Part shown: piece by piece, positions 6,492 to 11,100 of the stretch | Position numbering within the stretch: position 1 is the first letter of the stretch | How the letters are laid out: every line of letters starts with the position of its first letter | Assembly (NCBI GenBank): GCA_002898935.1 | Contig: BEII01000022.1 | Coordinates: forward strand, 1-11,100 | Direction: 5' to 3' | Origin: a bacterium HR32 | GTDB lineage: Bacteria; Sysuimicrobiota; Sysuimicrobiia; Sysuimicrobiales; Sysuimicrobiaceae | Length of the DNA: 11,100 bases | Position numbers and translations under genes: made by a program | Notes under the pieces: generated by a model | Database searches by the model: none | What the model saw: the letters and a program-made list of their open reading frames with translations, nothing else | Told to the model about the DNA's origin: nothing

Positions 6492-7829
6492 CTAGCACCA
6501 CGGGGCGCGGTCCAGGGCCTCGGCCACCGTACCCACAGGGACGACTTCCAAGCCGTCGGCCTCGACGCCGGTGTTCCCGCTCGGCACGAGGGCGCGGCCG
6601 AACCCGAGCTTGCGGGCCTCGCCGAGGCGCCGGCCCAGGTGCGGCACCGCCCGCACCTCGCCCCCCAGTCCGAGCTCCCCGCAGAACACCGTCCGGCTGT
6701 CCAGGGCCAGGGTCCGGTACGAGGACACCACCGCCAGCGCCACGCCCAGGTCCGCCGCGGGTTCTTCCACCCGAACCCCACCCGCGGCGTTCGCGTACAC
6801 GTCCGCCTGCGAGAACGCAAGCCCCACGTGCTTCTCGAGCACCGCCAGGAGCAACAGCAGCCGGTTGGGGTCCACTCCGGAGGTGGCCCGCCGGGGCGTC
6901 CCGAAGGCCGCCGGGTTCACCAACGCCTGGACTTCCACCAACAGCGGCCGGCTGCCCTCCACGGTACACACCACGGCCGCGCCCGGCGTCCGCTCCGGGC
7001 GCTGGCTCAAGAAGGCGGCGGAGGGGTCGGGCACCTCCACGAGGCCACTCCCGCGCATCTCGAACACCCCGATCTCGTTGGTGGACCCGAACCGGTTCTT
7101 GGTGGCCCGGAGGACCCGGTACGCCTGGTGGCGCTCGCCCTCGAAGTACAGCACGGTGTCCACCAGGTGTTCCAGCACCTTGGGCCCTGCCAGCATCCCC
7201 TCCTTGGTGACGTGGCCCACGAGCAGCACCGCCACGCCCTCAGACTTCGCCAGCTGCAGCAGCGCGGAAGCGCACTCCCGCACTTGCCCCACGCTGCCCG
7301 GCGAGCTCGGGACGTCGGGCCGGTAGACGGTCTGGACGCTGTCCACCACCAGGAGGGCTGGCTGGAGGTTGCGCGCCGCGCCCAGCACCACCTCCAGGTC
7401 GGTCTCGGCCACCACCCACACCTCGGGGGACAGCGCGCCGAGCCGCTCGGCCCGCATGCGGGTCTGCTGCGCGGACTCCTCGCCGGCCACGTACAGCACC
7501 CGACGGCCGGACTCCGCTAGCCGGAACGCGGCCTGCAGGGCGAGGGTGCTCTTGCCGATGCCCGGGTCGCCACCCACCAGGACGAGCGAGCCCGGGACGA
7601 ACCCACCACCCAGCACCCGGTCCAGCTCGCCGATCCCGGTGGGCCAGCGCTCCTCCGGCAGGGGCGCGACTTCAGGGAGCGGGGTGGGTTTCGCCTGCCT
7701 CGTGGCCCGCGGGCGGTGCGGGAGCTCGATTTCCTCCACGAGGGTGTTCCACGCGTCGCAGTTCGGGCACCGCCCGAGCCACCGGGGCGAGCGGTAGCCG
7801 CACGCTTGACACGTGTACTGCACCTTCAC
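6492..7829 (-). CDS. radA: DNA repair protein RadA (RadA/Sms, RecA-like ATPase)
   Basis: Hexameric RecA-related ATPase and helicase that promotes branch migration of recombination intermediates during DNA repair. The product is 445 aa, the normal length. A four-cysteine zinc finger at the N-terminus has C7, C10, C21 and C24 (CQACG and CPNCD). The ATPase core carries Walker A GGDPGIGKST (86-95) and Walker B LLVVDSVQ (159-166). The RadA-specific KNRFG motif is at 244-248. The C-terminal Lon-protease-like domain, about 295-440, lacks protease function in this family. Start GTG 7829 overlaps the GNAT stop as GTGA. An AGGAGG lies 13 nt upstream, too far for ideal initiation, so translational coupling is likely. 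Frames extending further upstream run over the acetyltransferase gene and are ignored. disA, which follows radA in Bacillus, is absent. Confidence 0.97.
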   Translation of the reverse strand: MKVQYTCQACGYRSPRWLGRCPNCDAWNTLVEEIELPHRPRATRQAKPTPLPEVAPLPEERWPTGIGELDRVLGGGFVPGSLVLVGGDPGIGKSTLALQAAFRLAESGRRVLYVAGEESAQQTRMRAERLGALSPEVWVVAETDLEVVLGAARNLQPALLVVDSVQTVYRPDVPSSPGSVGQVRECASALLQLAKSEGVAVLLVGHVTKEGMLAGPKVLEHLVDTVLYFEGERHQAYRVLRATKNRFGSTNEIGVFEMRGSGLVEVPDPSAAFLSQRPERTPGAAVVCTVEGSRPLLVEVQALVNPAAFGTPRRATSGVDPNRLLLLLAVLEKHVGLAFSQADVYANAAGGVRVEEPAADLGVALAVVSSYRTLALDSRTVFCGELGLGGEVRAVPHLGRRLGEARKLGFGRALVPSGNTGVEADGLEVVPVGTVAEALDRAPWC

Positions 7830-8440
7830 CGGGGCTGCACCGCCTCCTGGCGCCTGGCCGCGCCACGCCGAACCGTGTACCGGACGACGCTCCGGTCCGG
7901 GGAGGGGCGGGCGACCTCGACGAAGCCCATCCGGAGGAATGTGGAGAGGAGCCCCATGTACGCGTCGCTCGCCCTGCCGCCCGGAGGCCGCACGTGCGGG
8001 TACGCTTCCACCACCGTCCCTCCCTGAGCCCGCACGTACTGAACCGCCGCCCGCAGCAACCGGTCCACCGCGCCCTGTCCGCGGAAGGGCTTGGCCACGT
8101 ACAGGCACGTCACGGACCACACGGGGGTCTCGTCCACACGCCGGAGCTTGCGCGACCGCTCGAGCGCCGGGTACGTCTCCCTGGGCGCCACAGAGCACCA
8201 GCCCACCGGTTCACCGTCCGCGTACGCGAGGACGCCCACCGGGATGCCGGAGTCCACGAGGCGCCTCAGAGCGGCCTTTCGGCCTGCGGTGCACAGGCGT
8301 TCGAACTCCGCGCGGCTCGTGCGCCACCACATGCACCAGCACCACCGCGGGTATCCCTCCCGCGCGAAGAGCGCCTCCAGGTCAGGCCACGTGCTCCGCG
8401 TCACGGGCCGAACCTGGACTTTGAGCCTGCCCGCGGTCAC
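7826..8440 (-). CDS. GNAT-family N-acetyltransferase, substrate unknown
   Basis: Predicted acetyl-CoA-dependent acetyltransferase of 204 aa. The N-terminal part contains the aromatic and cysteine-rich stretch WCWCMWWR (33-40), seen in one group of GNAT proteins of unknown substrate. The core has GEPVGWCSVAPRETYP (76-91), and the acetyl-CoA-binding motif A follows the strand VTCLYVAKPFRGQGAVDRLL (110-129) with RGQGA. AYMGLLSTFLRMGFVEVAR (160-178) is the usual GNAT motif B region. Start GTG 8440 overlaps the stop of the upstream 107-aa gene as GTGA, with GAGG 6 nt in front. Its stop overlaps the radA start, so the three genes form one unit. That linkage alone does not show a role in DNA repair. 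Confidence 0.85.
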   Translation of the reverse strand: MTAGRLKVQVRPVTRSTWPDLEALFAREGYPRWCWCMWWRTSRAEFERLCTAGRKAALRRLVDSGIPVGVLAYADGEPVGWCSVAPRETYPALERSRKLRRVDETPVWSVTCLYVAKPFRGQGAVDRLLRAAVQYVRAQGGTVVEAYPHVRPPGGRASDAYMGLLSTFLRMGFVEVARPSPDRSVVRYTVRRGAARRQEAVQPR

Positions 8441-8760
8441 CCCGCGCCTCGCTGCGTCCACAGAGATGGCAGGTCATGGACCCGCGACCAGCCCTCGCCC
8501 TTCCGGACCGGCTCCACCCGCAGCGCGTCGAAGTACCGGTCGAGCACCGCGGCTCGCTCCATGGCGAGGGGTGGGGTGCAGTAGTCCTCTTCCTCCCACA
8601 CCGCCTCACCTGTGTCGGGGTCGAGGCGGGCCTGGAGGAGCGAATGGGTGAGCGCGTTGCCAAACGGCCGCATGGACCCGAACTCGCCTGCTGAGAGCCT
8701 GCGGCTGAGCTCGGCGAGCCTTTCAGGCCGGGGACGCGCGCGCACCAGATAGTAAGCCAT
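8437..8760 (-). CDS. Uncharacterised 107-aa protein
   Basis: I do not recognise a named family. The product begins MAYYLVRARPRPERLAELSR and has a charged middle (AVWEEEDYCTPPLAMERAAV, 53-72) followed by LDRYFDALRVEPV and GEGWSRVHDLPSLW. No signal peptide or membrane segment is visible. It looks like a small soluble alpha/beta protein, perhaps of ferredoxin-like fold from its short strand-helix start, but that is a guess. ATG 8760 was chosen because GGAGG lies 8 nt upstream; an in-frame GTG at 8775 would destroy that spacing. It is the first gene of the GNAT-radA unit and is divergent from nrdA. Codon use matches its neighbours and the reading frame abuts GNAT by 4 nt, which supports a real gene. 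Confidence 0.75.
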   Translation of the reverse strand: MAYYLVRARPRPERLAELSRRLSAGEFGSMRPFGNALTHSLLQARLDPDTGEAVWEEEDYCTPPLAMERAAVLDRYFDALRVEPVRKGEGWSRVHDLPSLWTQRGAG

Positions 8761-8819
8761 CGCCGACACCTCCACAGAAACCTACGCCGCGAGCCCCACC
8801 GTCGCCTCCCGACCGCCCC

Positions 8820-8841
8820 GGGAATCGAAGCGTGGATTCCC
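8820..8841. repeat. Inverted repeat GGGAATC-N8-GATTCCC next to the nrdA -35
   Basis: Seven-base arms at 8820-8826 and 8835-8841 are perfectly complementary around the 8-nt centre GAAGCGTG. The right arm ends one base before the TTGACA hexamer (8842-8847). It could be an operator for either divergent unit, or a small hairpin in the leader of the minus-strand transcript. No known regulator is recognised. Confidence 0.5.
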
Positions 8842-8870
8842 TTGACAGCCCCAGATGTATGGCCCAAGAT
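8842..8870 (+). promoter_or_regulatory. nrdA promoter, TTGACA-N17-CAAGAT
   Basis: A perfect -35 TTGACA (8842-8847) is followed after 17 nt by CAAGAT (8865-8870), which keeps A2, A5 and T6 of the -10 consensus. The start would be near 8877, so the message would carry the NrdR-box region and the whole cobalamin riboswitch as leader. The -10 is weak, as often in activated or tightly regulated promoters. I found no convincing promoter for the divergent minus-strand unit. Confidence 0.55.
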
Positions 8871-8879
8871 GGCCGTCGA

Positions 8880-8895
8880 ACCCAATATGTAGTGC
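8880..8895 (+). promoter_or_regulatory. NrdR box (operator of the RNR repressor NrdR)
   Basis: ACCCAATATGTAGTGC matches the NrdR-box consensus acaCwAtATaTwGtgt at 13 of 16 positions, and nine of the ten core positions from C to G fit. It sits at the predicted nrdA start site, where bound repressor would block transcription. NrdR boxes normally come in pairs about 31-32 bp apart. At exactly 32 bp upstream (8848-8863) there is only a weak partner, about 8 of 16 matches, lying between the -35 and -10. NrdR senses ATP/dATP and represses RNR genes in many bacteria. Confidence 0.7.
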
Positions 8896-9069
8896 CGAGC
8901 CGGTCCCCACTGGGGTGAAAAGGGAACGCCGGTGTAGCGCCTGTGGGCGCGATTCCGGGACGGGCCCGCCGCGGTGAGGGGGACGGGCTGGACAGAAGGC
9001 CACTGGACTTCGTGTCCGGGAAGGCGTCCGGCTCGGAGGAACCCGAGTCCGAAGACCTGCCGGCTCGGC
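8894..9069 (+). ncRNA. Cobalamin (adenosylcobalamin) riboswitch aptamer
   Basis: The conserved pieces of the cobalamin aptamer appear in order: GGTGAAAAGGGAACGCCGGTG (8914-8934, only partly invariant), CCGGGACGGGCCCGCCGC then GGTGA (8955-8976), GCCACTGG (8999-9006), CCGGGAAGGCG (9016-9026), and the B12 box GAGTCCGAAGACCTGCC (9045-9061). The ends close in a perfect 10-bp P1 helix, GCCGAGCCGG (8894-8903) with CCGGCTCGGC (9060-9069). The loop sequence CCCGC (8965-8969) can pair with GCGGG (9092-9096) downstream, as expected for the L5-L13 kissing contact. It lies in the leader of nrdA, so bound B12 should lower production of this B12-independent reductase. Confidence 0.93.
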
Positions 9070-9129
9070 TGGGTCCGCGTGCCCTCGTGGAGCGGGGCGG
9101 TGCGGAACGGCGCTTCCCGTCTGAGGTCG

Positions 9130-9185
9130 GCGCCTCCGTCCTCTTCTCCCTTTGGCCCGCGGGCCACACCACCGGACGGAGGTGC
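9130..9185 (+). promoter_or_regulatory. Riboswitch expression platform: helix masking the nrdA Shine-Dalgarno
   Basis: GCGCCTCCGTCC (9130-9141) can pair with 9174-9185, forming nine perfect Watson-Crick pairs over CCTCCGTCC/GGACGGAGG plus three more including one G-T. This helix buries the GGAGG (9178-9182) that lies 6 nt before the nrdA ATG. The loop holds GGCCCGCGGGCC (9154-9165), a small hairpin. A competing 4-bp hairpin, GAGG (9123-9126) with CCTC (9133-9136), would free the ribosome site. No T-run follows any stem, so control is probably of translation rather than termination. Confidence 0.65.
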
Positions 9186-9188
9186 GCG

Positions 9189-11100
9189 ATGGCAGCACTC
9201 CTCTCCCTGTCCTGGCTGGACCGCGTCGCCGCAGGCCTCCCCCGCGGGCCCGAGCTGCTGAGCCGGCTGTGGCAGGATCCCACGGTCCGTGGCGCGGCAG
9301 AGGCGGACGTGGAGTCGGCCGCGCTGCAGGCCGCCTGCGGCCGCGTCCACGAGGAGCCGGCGTACGAGCGGCTCGCGGCACGCCTAGTGCTGCGGCGGCT
9401 GTACCGGGAGGTCCTCGGCACACCGGAGCCCGAACCGGAAGCGTACCGCCGGGCCTTCGTGGAGTTCCTCCGCCAGAGTGTGCGCTGCGGAGCCCTGGAC
9501 GAGCGGCTGCTCCGCATGGACACCACCCTTCTTGCCCGTGCCCTCGAGCCCGGACGCGATTCGCTCCTGCCCCTAGTAGGACTCTGCACCCTACTGGACC
9601 GCTACCTCGTGCGGGAGCCCACCACACGCCGGCTGCTGGAGCTGCCCCAGTTCCTGTTCCTGCGGGTCGCCATGGGCCTGAGCCTGCGCGAGGAGCAGCC
9701 GGAGCTTTGGGCACTGAGGTTCTACCACGCCACAAGCCAGCTCGACTACCTGCCCAGCACCCCCACGCTGTTCAACGCGGGCACCCCGCACCACCAGCTC
9801 AGCAGCTGCTACCTCTCGGACGTACAGGACTCCATGGACGACATCCTCCGGTCCTGTGTAGAGTTCGGGCAGATCGCAAAGTACGCGGGCGGGATCGGTG
9901 CATCGGTCACCAAGCTTCGGGCGGCCGGCTCCCCGGTGCGCGGCATCAACGGGACCAGCTCCGGCATCGTCCCCTTCGTGCACATGTTCGACGCCCTCAT
10001 CAAGGCCATCAGCCAGGGTGGCCGCAGACGTGGGACCCTGGCGGTGTACCTGGAGCCCTGGCACCTGGAGATCCGCGCCTTCCTGGACCTGAAGAAGAAC
10101 GCCGGAGACCCCTACCTGCGGGCCCATAGCCTCAACACCTCGCTGTGGGTCCCCGACGAGTTCCTGGACCGGGTGGAGCGGGACGAGCCCTGGTACCTCT
10201 TCGACCCCCAGTACACTCCCGAGCTTCCAGAGCTGTGGGGCCAAGCGTTCCGGGAGGCCTACCGCGCGAGGGTCCTGGACGCTCAGAGCGGCCCCATCCC
10301 TCCATCCGCCTGGCGGGTGGTGGGAGCCCGGGACCTCTTCCGGGAGATCCTCGCCACCCTGCAGGAGACCAGTCACCCGTGGCTGGCCTTCAAGGACGCC
10401 AGCAACGCCCGGAGCATGCTGCCGGGTGCCATCCACTCCAGCAATCTGTGCACGGAGGTGCACCTGCCCACCTCCCCGGAGGAGGTAGCGGTGTGTAACC
10501 TCGCCAGCATCAACCTCGCCCGTCACCTCAGCCCACAGGGGGTGGACGAGGCGAAGCTCAGGCGGACGGTGCATCTCGCCATGCGGGGCCTGGACAACGT
10601 GCTGGATCTCAACCTGTACCCCACCGAACGCGCAAAGCGGGCCAACCTCCGCCACAGGCCGGTAGGACTGGGCCTCATGGGCCTGGCGGAGGCCTTCGCC
10701 CGACTGGGGATGCGGTACGGGGACGCCCGCTCCTGTGAGTTCACGGACCGTCTGGTGGAGTTCCTGAGCTTCTGCGCCATCGAGGCGAGCTGCGAGCTTG
10801 CCGCGCAGCGCGGGGCCTTCCCCTCTTTCGGGGAAAGCCGGTGGTCCCAGGGCGTTGTGCCCTTCGATACTCTGGAGGACCTCCACCAGCTGCGGGGTGA
10901 GGTGGACGTGGACCGGTCCAGCTCGCTAGACTGGGACGCCCTGCGCCGCCGCGTCCGCGAGGGCATCCGCAACGGCACCGTGCTCGCCATCGCACCCACC
11001 GCGACCATCAGCCTGATCGCCGGTACCACGCCCGGCATCGACCCCTACTACGCCAACCTCTTCGCCCGCTCAACCCTCTCCGGAAAGTTCCTGGAGTTCA
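9189..11100 (+). CDS. nrdA: Class I ribonucleoside-diphosphate reductase, alpha subunit (NrdA), truncated by the window edge
   Basis: Catalytic subunit that reduces ribonucleotides to deoxyribonucleotides for DNA synthesis; class I enzymes need a ferritin-like NrdB partner for the radical. The first 637 residues are visible. LAARLVLRRLYREVLG (62-77) starts the conserved helical domain. SSCYLSD gives redox Cys207, SNLCTE gives N419, thiyl Cys421 and E423, and AVCNLAS gives the second redox Cys436 (E. coli C225, N437, C439, E441, C462). SQGGRRRGTLAVYLEPWHLEI and PTATISLIAG...DPYYANLF...LSGKF are class I features; class II NrdJ reads differently. No ATP-cone precedes the core, so dATP activity control is probably absent. 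ATG 9189 has GGAGG at 6 nt. The C-terminal radical-path tyrosines and shuttle cysteines are beyond the window. Confidence 0.95.
   Translation, partial: MAALLSLSWLDRVAAGLPRGPELLSRLWQDPTVRGAAEADVESAALQAACGRVHEEPAYERLAARLVLRRLYREVLGTPEPEPEAYRRAFVEFLRQSVRCGALDERLLRMDTTLLARALEPGRDSLLPLVGLCTLLDRYLVREPTTRRLLELPQFLFLRVAMGLSLREEQPELWALRFYHATSQLDYLPSTPTLFNAGTPHHQLSSCYLSDVQDSMDDILRSCVEFGQIAKYAGGIGASVTKLRAAGSPVRGINGTSSGIVPFVHMFDALIKAISQGGRRRGTLAVYLEPWHLEIRAFLDLKKNAGDPYLRAHSLNTSLWVPDEFLDRVERDEPWYLFDPQYTPELPELWGQAFREAYRARVLDAQSGPIPPSAWRVVGARDLFREILATLQETSHPWLAFKDASNARSMLPGAIHSSNLCTEVHLPTSPEEVAVCNLASINLARHLSPQGVDEAKLRRTVHLAMRGLDNVLDLNLYPTERAKRANLRHRPVGLGLMGLAEAFARLGMRYGDARSCEFTDRLVEFLSFCAIEASCELAAQRGAFPSFGESRWSQGVVPFDTLEDLHQLRGEVDVDRSSSLDWDALRRRVREGIRNGTVLAIAPTATISLIAGTTPGIDPYYANLFARSTLSGKFLEF

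Noticed and set aside
9154..9165. GGCCCGCGGGCC palindrome as an intrinsic terminator ahead of nrdA
   Set aside because: No T-run follows and it lies inside the loop of the Shine-Dalgarno-masking helix; translational control fits better.
8382..9350. 322-codon minus-strand frame spanning the riboswitch and the start of nrdA
   Set aside because: It overlaps a structured RNA, the nrdA start and the 107-aa gene; its sequence resembles no protein and is explained by GC-rich shadow coding.
9591..10886. 431-codon open frame on the minus strand, antisense to nrdA
   Set aside because: It lies opposite conserved RNR catalytic motifs, its product is low-complexity and family-free, and long antisense frames are expected at this GC content.
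9189..11100. Class II (B12-dependent) NrdJ as the identity of the RNR, suggested by the B12 riboswitch
   Set aside because: The motifs EPWHLEI, SNLCTE, PTATISLIAG and LSGKF fit class I NrdA; a B12 riboswitch normally represses the B12-independent isozyme.
1..11100. CRISPR arrays, tRNA/rRNA genes, insertion sequences or phage genes
   Set aside because: No spaced direct repeats, transposase or integrase motifs, terminal repeats or RNA-gene signatures were seen on either strand.

Overview
The window is GC-rich, densely coded chromosomal DNA. It looks like a deep-branching, probably thermophilic Gram-positive-type (terrabacterial) lineage. Three things suggest this: a Bacillus-type SigH, the Bacillota 'yac' gene order (radA, PIN-TRAM yacL, ispD, ispF, cysS, rlmB, sigH), and heavy use of GTG/TTG starts with 4-nt stop/start overlaps. 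Deep Bacillota (Thermaerobacter/Symbiobacterium-like) or a neighbouring phylum would both fit. This placement is inference. I see no mobile element, CRISPR array, rRNA, tRNA or defence locus.

Layout. Positions 1-8760 are all on the minus strand, so they read right to left. An upstream trio at 8760-6492 encodes a 107-aa uncharacterised protein, a GNAT acetyltransferase and the DNA-repair ATPase RadA, joined by two 4-nt GTGA overlaps. A 93-bp gap with a 13-bp hairpin follows. The second run, 6398-415, is the PIN-TRAM membrane protein (YacL type), IspD, IspF, cysteinyl-tRNA synthetase, the 23S rRNA 2'-O-methyltransferase RlmB and a membrane-anchored VanW-domain protein. The last gene, cut by the left edge, is sigH. 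It has its own TTGACC-N18-TATAAT promoter, whose -35 hexamer overlaps the VanW stop codon.

Positions 8761-9188 form a divergent control region of about 430 bp. On the plus strand it carries a TTGACA promoter, a good NrdR-box match at the predicted transcription start, a complete cobalamin riboswitch aptamer closed by a perfect 10-bp P1 helix, and a downstream helix that can mask the Shine-Dalgarno sequence of the next gene.

That gene (9189 to the right edge) is the large subunit of a class I, B12-independent ribonucleotide reductase (nrdA). It has its active-site cysteines but no recognisable N-terminal ATP-cone. The arrangement predicts a reductase shut off both by NrdR, when (d)ATP is abundant, and by adenosylcobalamin, presumably because a B12-dependent class II enzyme is encoded elsewhere. 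The same logic is known from Streptomyces nrdABS. This control region is the most interesting part of the window; the rest is conserved housekeeping with some unusual details (altered CysRS signatures, a reduced yac cluster with VanW beside sigH, and a sigH promoter inside the preceding gene).
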